Shown here in pieces: positions 14,841 to 21,344 of a stretch of 21,344 nucleotides of DNA. The notes beneath the pieces were generated by a model. That model was not told where the DNA came from, did not search any database, and worked only from the letters and a program-made list of their open reading frames with translations. Position numbers and translations under genes: made by a program. The stretch spans positions 1 through 21,344 of the forward strand of contig CAYOJD010000052.1 in assembly GCA_964404205.1 (NCBI GenBank), written 5' to 3'. How positions within the stretch are numbered: the stretch's first letter is position 1; each line of letters opens with the position of its first letter. This stretch comes from CAZWBR01 sp964404205 (GTDB lineage Bacteria; Bacteroidota; Bacteroidia; Bacteroidales; Prolixibacteraceae).

Positions 14841-16376
14841 ATGCTTATAAAAACTTACGGCTGCGCGGTACATGGAATAGATGCCGCCCTGATTACCATT
14901 GAAACTGACGTTTCGCGCGGAATACGCTACAACATGGTAGGACTTCCCGACAATGCCGTACGCGAAAGCCAGCAACGAATCGATTCGGCTTTACGGTTCA
15001 ACGACTATAAACTTCCCGGAAAGAAGATTGTGATCAATATGGCTCCTGCCGATATCCGCAAAGAGGGCTCAGCATACGATTTGCCCATCGCTATGGGAAT
15101 ACTGACGGCTTCGGAACAGATTGTTGCACCCGAAATTGGACAATACGTAATGATGGGCGAACTGTCGCTCGATGGAGGCTTGCAACCATTGAAGGGAGTA
15201 TTGCCTATCGCGATACGCGCCCGCGAAGAGGGTTTCGAAGGCTTGATAGTTCCGAAACAAAATGCCCGCGAAGCAGCAGTTGTCGATAAATTGAAAATCT
15301 ACGGGGCCAATACCATCAAAGAGGTAATCGACTTCCTTACCGGTGCCATAACCATCGAACCTACTGTGGTGAACACGCGTGAAGAGTTTAAAGCCAAAGT
15401 GAACCATTTCGATATCGATTTCGCAGATGTCAAAGGACAGGAGAATGTAAAAAGGGCACTCGAAATTGCAGCCGCAGGCTCGCACAACCTGATTATGATT
15501 GGCCCTCCTGGCGCAGGTAAAACCATGCTAGCCAAACGAATACCAACAATCCTCCCACCATTCACGCTGAAAGAGGCCCTTGAAACCACCAAAATCCATT
15601 CGGTTGCCGGGAAAATAGACCGTGAAACATCGCTGATGACCCGACGCCCATTTCGTAGTCCGCATCATACCATTTCTGACGTCGCATTGGTGGGTGGAGG
15701 AACTTTTCCTCAACCGGGAGAAATATCACTGGCCCATAACGGCGTTCTCTTTTTAGACGAGCTGCCTGAATTTAAACGGACAGTGCTCGAAGTGATGCGC
15801 CAACCCCTCGAAGACAGACAGATTACCGTATCGAGAGCCAAGTTTTCGGTCGAATATCCGGCAAGTTTTATGCTGGTCGCTTCGATGAACCCCTGTCCTT
15901 GCGGCTTTTACAACCACCCGTCGAAACCATGTGTTTGTGCGCCCGGTATGGTCCAGAAATACCTGAACCGTATCTCAGGCCCGCTGCTCGACCGCATCGA
16001 TATTCACCTCGAAGTGGTTCCCGTTCCTTTCAATAAACTTTCAGAAATGCGTTCAGGTGAAACCAGTACCGAAATCAGGGAACGGGTTATCAAGGCCAGG
16101 GAAATTCAACGCGAGAGGTTTGCCAATGAAAATATTTACGCCAATGCCCAAATGAGTTCTAAAATGCTGCGAGCCTATTGTCAAATCGACCCATCGGGAC
16201 AAGCTCTTCTAAAAACTGCAATGGAAAAACTGGGGCTCTCGGCCCGGGCCTACGACCGGATACTGAAAGTATCGCGAACGATAGCCGATCTGGAAGGAAT
16301 TGAATCCATTCAGGCCTACCATCTGGGCGAAGCCATCCAGTACCGCAGCCTCGACCGCGAAGGCTGGGGAGCATAA
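14841..16376 (+). CDS. comM: YifB/ComM-family Mg-chelatase-like AAA+ ATPase
   Basis: The 511-residue protein has the full family plan. An N-terminal Lon-protease-like ChlI domain (about 1-170) shows the segments YNMVGLPDNAVRESQQRI and KEGSAYDLPIAM. The AAA+ module has Walker A GPPGAGKT (221-228) and Walker B GVLFLDELPEF (301-311). A finger with MNPCPCGF and cysteines (about 353-373) follows, then the C-terminal Mg_chelatase_C helical domain with GLSARAYDRILKVSRTIADL. In Vibrio and related bacteria ComM is a hexameric helicase that drives branch migration during natural transformation. Most bacteria with this gene are not known to be transformable, so a general recombination role is equally likely here. 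It reads toward the pyrophosphatase gene 58 bases downstream. Confidence 0.92.
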   Translation: MLIKTYGCAVHGIDAALITIETDVSRGIRYNMVGLPDNAVRESQQRIDSALRFNDYKLPGKKIVINMAPADIRKEGSAYDLPIAMGILTASEQIVAPEIGQYVMMGELSLDGGLQPLKGVLPIAIRAREEGFEGLIVPKQNAREAAVVDKLKIYGANTIKEVIDFLTGAITIEPTVVNTREEFKAKVNHFDIDFADVKGQENVKRALEIAAAGSHNLIMIGPPGAGKTMLAKRIPTILPPFTLKEALETTKIHSVAGKIDRETSLMTRRPFRSPHHTISDVALVGGGTFPQPGEISLAHNGVLFLDELPEFKRTVLEVMRQPLEDRQITVSRAKFSVEYPASFMLVASMNPCPCGFYNHPSKPCVCAPGMVQKYLNRISGPLLDRIDIHLEVVPVPFNKLSEMRSGETSTEIRERVIKAREIQRERFANENIYANAQMSSKMLRAYCQIDPSGQALLKTAMEKLGLSARAYDRILKVSRTIADLEGIESIQAYHLGEAIQYRSLDREGWGA

Positions 16377-16434
16377 CCATCAATTGTATTGAACAAAAAA
16401 CAACCTTCTGTTGTAATATAAAAAAACAAACAAC

Positions 16435-17109
16435 ATGGCAGATAAATTTTCCGATCCGATAGGACGGCTGATGGGGTTGCGCTACAAATCCCATCCCTGG
16501 CACGGTGTCCATATCGGCCACAGGGCACCCGAAAAAGTAACCGCTTTTATTGAAGTGGTTCCCACTGATACCGTAAAATATGAGGTCGATAAAGATACGG
16601 GCTACCTGAAAATAGACCGGCCGCAACAATATTCCAATGTGGTACCGGCCCTTTACGGCTTTATCCCGCAAACCTATTGCGGCAGAAAAGTAGGCGAATA
16701 TTGCATGGCCAAAACTGGTCGAAATGCCATTAAAGGCGATGGCGACCCTATCGATATCGTTGTTTTGACCGAAAAAACCATTCACCATGGCGACCTGCTG
16801 GTAACCGCCAAACCAATCGGAGGCTTACGGATGATTGATGGCAACGAAGCCGACGATAAAATTATTGCCGTACTGAACAACGATTTTGTTTACGGCGATT
16901 TTAACTCACTGAAAGATGTCCCGGAAAACATTATTCACCGGTTGCGCCATTATTTCCTCACCTACAAAGATATTCCCGGCGAAGCGCGCCACACGGTTAT
17001 CGAAGCCGTGTACGACCGCGACGAAGCGCTGGAGGTTATCAACGCTGCCATCGAAGATTACAGCAACCGATTCGACAATCTCGGCAAAATGCTGGTACTG
17101 GACGACTGA
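16435..17109 (+). CDS. ppa: Inorganic pyrophosphatase, family I
   Basis: This soluble enzyme hydrolyses pyrophosphate to two phosphates, which pulls DNA, RNA and aminoacyl-tRNA synthesis forward. The family I signature GDGDPIDIVVL is clear (Asp102, Asp104, Asp107 as metal ligands). KYEVDKDTGYLKIDR (48-62) and YGFIPQTYC supply the other active-site Lys, Glu, Arg and Tyr. An N-terminal extension of ~30 residues (HPWHGVHIGHR) precedes the core, making it 224 residues against about 175 for E. coli Ppa; this longer form is common in Bacteroidota. The ATG is supported by continuation of family-like sequence from SHPWHGV. It may share a transcript with comM and ends at a very strong terminator. Confidence 0.93.
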   Translation: MADKFSDPIGRLMGLRYKSHPWHGVHIGHRAPEKVTAFIEVVPTDTVKYEVDKDTGYLKIDRPQQYSNVVPALYGFIPQTYCGRKVGEYCMAKTGRNAIKGDGDPIDIVVLTEKTIHHGDLLVTAKPIGGLRMIDGNEADDKIIAVLNNDFVYGDFNSLKDVPENIIHRLRHYFLTYKDIPGEARHTVIEAVYDRDEALEVINAAIEDYSNRFDNLGKMLVLDD

Positions 17110-17121
17110 TTATCAACACAT

Positions 17122-17163
17122 AAAAAAAGCGAAGCCGGCCAAATCAGCCGGCTTCGCTTTTTT
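17122..17163. terminator. Very strong bidirectional terminator between ppa and the permease gene
   Basis: AAAAAAAGCGAAGCCGGC pairs perfectly with GCCGGCTTCGCTTTTTTT around a short loop. It has an A run on one side and a T run on the other, so it serves both converging genes. Confidence 0.92.
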
Positions 17164-17179
17164 ATCCGATTCTGCAATA

Positions 17180-18223
17180 TTAAATTGAGAGCAAACCTGC
17201 CTGATGAAAAACCATGGTCAGCAGGTACGAAATGGCAAATGCAATAAACGGGGCAATCAGCCAAATCAGCCACAACCGCTTCACCACACTATTGGAAAAG
17301 GTCTCTTTCCAACCTTTTTTGGTCACGCTAAGAGCCAGAATGGCAAAAGTATTCAGTTGCACCAGCGAGGTGGGAATCCCTTTGGAAACCGATGCCGTGA
17401 GCAGCAGCGTTGCCGTGATGAAAGAGATAATTGAAGCCTCCACTTTGCCCAGTTGCACTATTTCTATTCCAGTTTTTATCATCAGTTTACGGCCGAAAAT
17501 CGAACTGCCTATGCCAAAGGAAGGTGCAATAATCAACGTCGACAAAATCATAATCAGCAAGAAGTTCTGCCCCGATGGATTAATATTCAGCTCGTTGGTA
17601 ATCATCGAAGTAACCGGACCGGCTGCATTGGCCACGTTGTTCGAGCCAATCGAGAAAGCCACATAGCAACTGGTAATAATCACTACCCAGCGGAAAAAAT
17701 TTTGCCGTTTGTCGGTAAAAAAATAGCCCGGATGCTTTTCGTCAAAACGCTTTATCAGAACTTTACCAATAAAATAGACAATCCCGAACGATACGATAGG
17801 CAATATCACCCAGGTGGGTACAATCTCCAGAAATACTTTTCGGGCATTCAACTCATGCAAATAGGTTGCTGGCGCCACCAACGCAAATACCGTCGATTGA
17901 GAGGTCGATTGCGGGACCCCCAACAGGTTGGCAAACAACAACGACAATGTAACCGAGAAGAGAATTATCGTGGTAAGGGTATAATCGAGACTCTCGGAAG
18001 GTAAGATTCCCTTGCCGAGGGTAACGGCTGTATTCTTTCCGGCCAACAGTGCCCCAAGAATAACAAAAAGCCCAAAAAGTCCGGGAATAAACTCCTTACG
18101 GAGAATTCCGGAGCCGTAGGCTGTGGCAAACGACGGCGCAGTACCGCTGCCTCCCATGTTGACGCCTAAAAACATGGCAACCAACAGAGGCAATAACATT
18201 CCGTCGAGCATGGGTGATAGCAT
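17180..18223 (-). CDS. PiT-superfamily anion permease, CysP-like (sulfate more likely than phosphate)
   Basis: The 347-residue inner-membrane protein has about ten hydrophobic segments in two inverted halves. The first signature reads GVNMGGSGTAPSFATAYGSG (20-39) and the second GSNNVANAAGP (193-203). In classical PiT phosphate transporters both halves carry GANDVANA with Asp. Here the Asp is replaced by Met and Asn. The pattern resembles Bacillus subtilis CysP, a proton-coupled sulfate permease of the same superfamily, as do the segments FANLLGVPQSTSQ and ILPSESL. Automatic annotation would probably say phosphate transporter. No sulfate-assimilation genes are adjacent, so substrate assignment rests on motifs alone. 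It diverges from dgt. Confidence 0.8.
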   Translation of the reverse strand: MLSPMLDGMLLPLLVAMFLGVNMGGSGTAPSFATAYGSGILRKEFIPGLFGLFVILGALLAGKNTAVTLGKGILPSESLDYTLTTIILFSVTLSLLFANLLGVPQSTSQSTVFALVAPATYLHELNARKVFLEIVPTWVILPIVSFGIVYFIGKVLIKRFDEKHPGYFFTDKRQNFFRWVVIITSCYVAFSIGSNNVANAAGPVTSMITNELNINPSGQNFLLIMILSTLIIAPSFGIGSSIFGRKLMIKTGIEIVQLGKVEASIISFITATLLLTASVSKGIPTSLVQLNTFAILALSVTKKGWKETFSNSVVKRLWLIWLIAPFIAFAISYLLTMVFHQAGLLSI

Positions 18224-18334
18224 AAAAATCCTTTTTTAAGTATGCGAATATATCGATATTTGAATTATGCACAAACCTTTTGCAATCCGGCAAAAAACAG
18301 GAAATTTGTAAAAATCTCAATATCCGAATAAAAA

Positions 18335-19672
18335 ATGTCCCAAAGACTGATATCCACCCTGCGACTGGGCCTCGAAGAGAGAGCATTAACCGACAGCAAC
18401 GACATCCGCACCATTTTTCAGCGCGACTACGACCGGATTATCTTTTCGTCGCCCTTCAGGCGGATGCAGAACAAAACTCAGGTTTTCCCCCTTCCGGGAA
18501 GCATCTTTGTACACAACCGCCTCACCCACTCGCTCGAAGTGGCCAGTGTCGGTCGCTCTTTGGGAAACATGGTCGCCAATCAGATAAGCAGTCAATATCA
18601 ATATCCGGCCAACGAAACCAACGAAATTGGCTCGGTAGTAGCCGCCGCCTGTTTGGCCCACGATTTGGGAAATCCTCCGTTCGGACATTCGGGCGAAACG
18701 GCCATTGCCAACTTTTTCAAAAAGGGAAAAGGGAAAGATTACATTGACGCACTTCCCCTGGCGATGCAGACCGACTTTACCCTATTCGAGGGGAATGCCA
18801 ATGCTTTCAGGTTGCTCTGTCATCAGTTTAACGGAAAGCGCGAAGGTGGTTTTGCACTCACCTATTCAACGCTGGCTTCCATCGTAAAATATCCATACGA
18901 ATCGGGGTTAGCCGGCAATAAACCTAAGTTCGGCTTCTTCCAAAGCGAAAAAGAGATTTTCACAAAAGTGGCCGAAGCATTAAAAATGAAATCATTATCT
19001 GAAGTTCCGGTTCAATATTCGCGTTACCCGCTGGTCTATCTGGTCGAAGCGGCCGACGATATTTGCTATCAGGTAATGGATCTCGAAGATGCCCATAAGC
19101 TGAAAATCCTCTCGTTCGACGAAACACGGAAACTGCTGCTCGACTTTTTTGATCCAACCGATGACAAAGAACTGCTCGAAACCATCGATCGCAATTTTGA
19201 AACAGTCACCGACCGCAACGAACGCATAAGCTACCTCCGGGCTTTGGTTATCGGCAAATTAGTCGGCGAATGCGCCAGCATCTTTACCCGCGAGTTTCCC
19301 AAAATAATTGAAGGAGAATCGGTTCAGCCACTAATTAAACAGCTCAGTGGAAATTCGGACAGCGCAATGAAAGTGGTGAAAGAGATTTCGGGCAGACAGA
19401 TTTACAACGACCGGTCGGTTATCGAAATTGAAATAGCCGGTCATAAGATTCTGGGTAACCTGATGGAGATTTTTGCCGATGCCACCATGTCGCCCGACGA
19501 AGAGTTCTCGAAAAAATTGATTTTGCTGATGCCTGAACAGTATCGTCCGCTGAACGACGATACCTATAACCGGTTACAGTCGGTGGTCGATTTCATATCG
19601 GGAATGACCGATGTTTACGCACTCGATCTCTATCGAAAAATCAATGGAATGAACCTGCCCGATTTAGGCTAA
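18335..19672 (+). CDS. dgt: Deoxyguanosinetriphosphate triphosphohydrolase (HD domain)
   Basis: This enzyme removes tripolyphosphate from dGTP (or other dNTPs) to give the nucleoside and so tunes dNTP pools. The HD-domain metal ligands are visible: NRLTHS (His65), CLAHDLGNPPFGHSGE (His109, Asp110, His118, Glu121) and the later Asp in YLVEAADDICYQVMDLEDA. The N-terminal RDYDRIIFSSPFRRMQNKTQVF is characteristic of dNTPase-family proteins. The length of 445 suits the Bacteroidota subgroup. The ATG at 18335 follows an A-rich stretch and no other start fits better. Its TAA shares bases with the stop of the converging lipoprotein gene, with no terminator between them. Nucleotide preference cannot be read from the sequence. 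Confidence 0.92.
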   Translation: MSQRLISTLRLGLEERALTDSNDIRTIFQRDYDRIIFSSPFRRMQNKTQVFPLPGSIFVHNRLTHSLEVASVGRSLGNMVANQISSQYQYPANETNEIGSVVAAACLAHDLGNPPFGHSGETAIANFFKKGKGKDYIDALPLAMQTDFTLFEGNANAFRLLCHQFNGKREGGFALTYSTLASIVKYPYESGLAGNKPKFGFFQSEKEIFTKVAEALKMKSLSEVPVQYSRYPLVYLVEAADDICYQVMDLEDAHKLKILSFDETRKLLLDFFDPTDDKELLETIDRNFETVTDRNERISYLRALVIGKLVGECASIFTREFPKIIEGESVQPLIKQLSGNSDSAMKVVKEISGRQIYNDRSVIEIEIAGHKILGNLMEIFADATMSPDEEFSKKLILLMPEQYRPLNDDTYNRLQSVVDFISGMTDVYALDLYRKINGMNLPDLG

Positions 19673-20310
19673 AGTCCCAGTTGCGTCTTCAGTAACTTCA
19701 CATTATTGTTGAGCTTTTCTATCTCGGCATCTTTGACAGCAATCTGCTTCTTTAGCCTGTCAACCTCTGCCGCCAGGCGTACCCGCTGTTCTTCAGCCGT
19801 TTTCATCTGTCCGTCTTTGGCAACCGATGCCGATGTAAGGTTATTGAGGTCAAACTTCAGCGTTGTTAACTCCTGCTGAAGCGTAGTCAACTGCGACTCT
19901 TTCTCGTTTAGACTTGCCGACATATTGTCGAGCAATACCTGTTTCTGGCTCACTGCCGAACTGAGTTGCCGCTTCTCCGATTGAAGCATATAAAGTTGGT
20001 CGCTCATCGTTGTCTGCTGCTCATTCATCTCCGACGAAAGCTGTTTCATGCTCAGTTTTACCGAATCGAGATAGCTGTCTTTACGGGCATTGGCCAGATG
20101 AAGCTCGTTTTTCATATTATTAAACTCCTCCTTCAGAGCCGTAATATTGCCATTCAGATCATTTACATCTTTGGTCAACTGAGCCACACGGTTTTGTGCC
20201 GAAATCTTCGCCGACTCCATATCGAGGTATTTTCGTTTCGAAACACACGACGACGCAATAACTACCAAACTCATAATCAACAATATATTTCTCGGTCGAA
20301 CTACAATCAT
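19669..20310 (-). CDS. Coiled-coil lipoprotein
   Basis: The 213-residue protein starts with a lipoprotein signal ending ASSC (Cys22), followed by VSKRKYLDMES. Nearly all the rest (about 30-212) is one long heptad-rich coiled coil of Lys, Glu, Gln, Leu and Asn. Similar N-termini occur on Bacteroidota lipoproteins that carry an OmpA domain after the coiled coil, but none is present here, so it ends as a rod of roughly 180 residues. It may link membranes or partner proteins in the periplasm; no enzyme motif exists. The 3' end interlocks with the dgt stop (CTAA at 19669-19672). A TATATTTG element precedes it on the minus strand. Confidence 0.8.
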   Translation of the reverse strand: MIVVRPRNILLIMSLVVIASSCVSKRKYLDMESAKISAQNRVAQLTKDVNDLNGNITALKEEFNNMKNELHLANARKDSYLDSVKLSMKQLSSEMNEQQTTMSDQLYMLQSEKRQLSSAVSQKQVLLDNMSASLNEKESQLTTLQQELTTLKFDLNNLTSASVAKDGQMKTAEEQRVRLAAEVDRLKKQIAVKDAEIEKLNNNVKLLKTQLGL

Positions 20311-20336
20311 GGCTTCCGTTTTTGATTTATGATTAA

Positions 20337-20344
20337 CAAATATA
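20337..20344 (-). promoter_or_regulatory. Candidate -7 element for the coiled-coil lipoprotein
   Basis: The minus strand reads TATATTTG, an exact TAnnTTTG match, 26 bases upstream of the ATG at 20310. Confidence 0.4.
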
Positions 20345-20399
20345 GCATTATTTAATCCTTTTTAAAGGTTTCCACATCCCTGAAAGGCTACTCTTTTAC

Positions 20400-20407
20400 T
20401 ATCTTTA
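20400..20407 (+). promoter_or_regulatory. Weak -7-like element before the CarboxypepD_reg-like gene
   Basis: TATCTTTA is one base off TAnnTTTG, 15 bases before the ATG at 20423. No -33 element is apparent, and the leader would be very short. Confidence 0.25.
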
Positions 20408-20422
20408 GGAAAATTTAAGGTT

Positions 20423-21301
20423 ATGCTTCGAATATGGATTATTTCGGCAGCACTGCTGTTTGGCGTACTTTCGCTCACCGCTCAGGAACAAAAAATAATC
20501 AAAGGAACCATCACCGACAAACGGACCGGTGATGCTGTGCCCTATGCCAACATTGGGATTGAAGGCACCTATTGGGGAGCAGCAAGCAATGCCGATGGCT
20601 ATTTTGAATTCAAGGTCCCGACCGATAACACCATCGGTTCGTTGTTTGCTTCGGCTGTAGGTTACGAAGCCTTCCGTACCGATCTTGCCTCGTTGAATAC
20701 CGCCTCACTAACAATTCAGCTTGAACCGACGGCTTACGATATTGGCGAAGTGAGTGTGAGCGCCAACTCTTTGGTATTGCTGAAAACAATCCGCGATGCC
20801 GTTGATGCCATTTCGTCCAACTATGAGCAAGGTCCGCTAAGCATGTCGGCATACTATAAATACGAGGAGAGTGTGGACAATCAGCCCGTTCGTGTCGACG
20901 AAGCCATTGTGGAGCTAAGCGATGCTTCGGGCTACAAGCGCGAGAATCCGCTGAAAGAACAACAAAACCGAAATTATCGTGTAACAGAAACCCGCCGCAA
21001 TTTCGATGTCAAGAAATTGGCTGATGGGATGAACCAACTCGATAACCTGCTTACCTGCGATGTAGTGCGTACCCGCCGCAACCTGCTCGATAATAATTTC
21101 CTGCAAAACTGGGATCTCTCTGCCGACCCAACCGAGAAATATGAAGGCCGCGATGCCTGGATTATCAACTACACGATAAATAAACCCGATTTTGAACACA
21201 CCGGAATCTTTAACGTCACCTCGTATCACGGTAAAATTTATATTTCGAAAGAAGACAAAGCCATATTGCGGAATGAACTCTGGATTCGGGTCGCCAAATA
21301 A
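20423..21301 (+). CDS. Exported CarboxypepD_reg-like domain protein, possibly truncated at the contig end
   Basis: The 292-residue frame starts with a signal peptide (1 to ~20, ending LTAQ). A CarboxypepD_reg-like beta-sandwich (about 24-105) follows, with KGTITDKRTGDAVPYANIGIEGT, NADGYFEFKVP and FASAVGYEAF. This domain is best known at the N-terminus of TonB-dependent receptors, but no plug or barrel follows. The rest (110-292) resembles a periplasmic Bacteroidota region of unknown function with SAYYKYEES and YHGKIYISKEDKAILRNELW. Proteins of this type usually seem to run on beyond this point, so the TAA at 21299 may be a premature stop or a join to foreign sequence. I cannot decide which from 43 remaining bases. 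Confidence 0.7.
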   Translation: MLRIWIISAALLFGVLSLTAQEQKIIKGTITDKRTGDAVPYANIGIEGTYWGAASNADGYFEFKVPTDNTIGSLFASAVGYEAFRTDLASLNTASLTIQLEPTAYDIGEVSVSANSLVLLKTIRDAVDAISSNYEQGPLSMSAYYKYEESVDNQPVRVDEAIVELSDASGYKRENPLKEQQNRNYRVTETRRNFDVKKLADGMNQLDNLLTCDVVRTRRNLLDNNFLQNWDLSADPTEKYEGRDAWIINYTINKPDFEHTGIFNVTSYHGKIYISKEDKAILRNELWIRVAK

Positions 21302-21344
21302 ATCGGTGAATGCCTCTGTCTTGAAAATCGCGCGTTTGCGGGCG

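Noticed and set aside
16381..16434. Promoter for ppa in the comM-ppa gap
   Set aside because: The gap contains TTGTAATATAA-like AT-rich sequence but no TAnnTTTG or spaced TTTG, so I do not call it.
1..21344. Defence island, prophage, CRISPR array, secretion system or biosynthetic cluster
   Set aside because: I looked on both strands for marker proteins, direct repeats with spacers, integrases and transposases. All recognisable genes are ordinary core or envelope functions.

Overview
The window is a stretch of core chromosome from a member of the Bacteroidota. The evidence is a GIN/DUF2807 adhesin-head protein, SPII lipoproteins, a CarboxypepD_reg-like protein, an extended ribosomal protein S16, the cluster mutL-rhomboid-rhomboid-EEP nuclease, several TAnnTTTG-like promoter elements, and mostly weak Shine-Dalgarno sites. 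The gene content would fit Marinilabiliales or Prolixibacteraceae-like lineages, but I cannot place it below phylum with certainty. The density of assembly scars (a foreign left end, a 10-N gap, a doubtful right end) suggests a draft or metagenome-assembled contig.

Layout. 1-901: a reading frame whose first ~40 codons are a high-GC thiolase fragment and whose remainder is the C-terminal part of diaminopimelate decarboxylase. It is followed by tsaC (tRNA t6A synthesis). 1536-3487 (minus): rpsP, rimM and a GIN-domain exported protein. 3742-5309 (plus): two tandem, related lipoproteins, each with its own terminator. 5497-9157: dnaE, split artificially by 10 Ns that can be removed by a 9-base overlap, leaving one 1213-residue polymerase. 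It is followed by trxA. 9619-14626 (minus): a five-gene cluster of a small membrane protein, mutL, two rhomboid proteases and a membrane-anchored EEP hydrolase. 14841-17109 (plus): comM/yifB and inorganic pyrophosphatase. 17180-18223 (minus): a CysP-like anion permease. 18335-19672 (plus): dGTP triphosphohydrolase. 19669-20310 (minus): a coiled-coil lipoprotein whose stop overlaps that of dgt. 20423-21301 (plus): an exported CarboxypepD_reg-like protein that may be cut short by the contig end.

How the genes relate. Much of the window is information processing: replication (DnaE), mismatch repair (MutL), dNTP control (Dgt), translation (S16, RimM, TsaC) and pyrophosphate removal (PPase). These genes are spread over separate transcription units rather than one pathway operon. 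Clear hairpin terminators lie between most convergent pairs and look bidirectional. No gene-free stretch exceeds 300 bases; the longest is 3488-3741, which holds a candidate rpsP promoter and nothing else I recognise. I see no tRNA, rRNA, CRISPR array, insertion sequence, prophage or defence island.

I found no convincing new biological system. The most useful observations are the two correctable assembly errors, the MutL lacking the usual metal-site cysteines and histidines, the CysP-type permease likely to be mislabelled as a phosphate transporter, and the tandem lipoprotein family.
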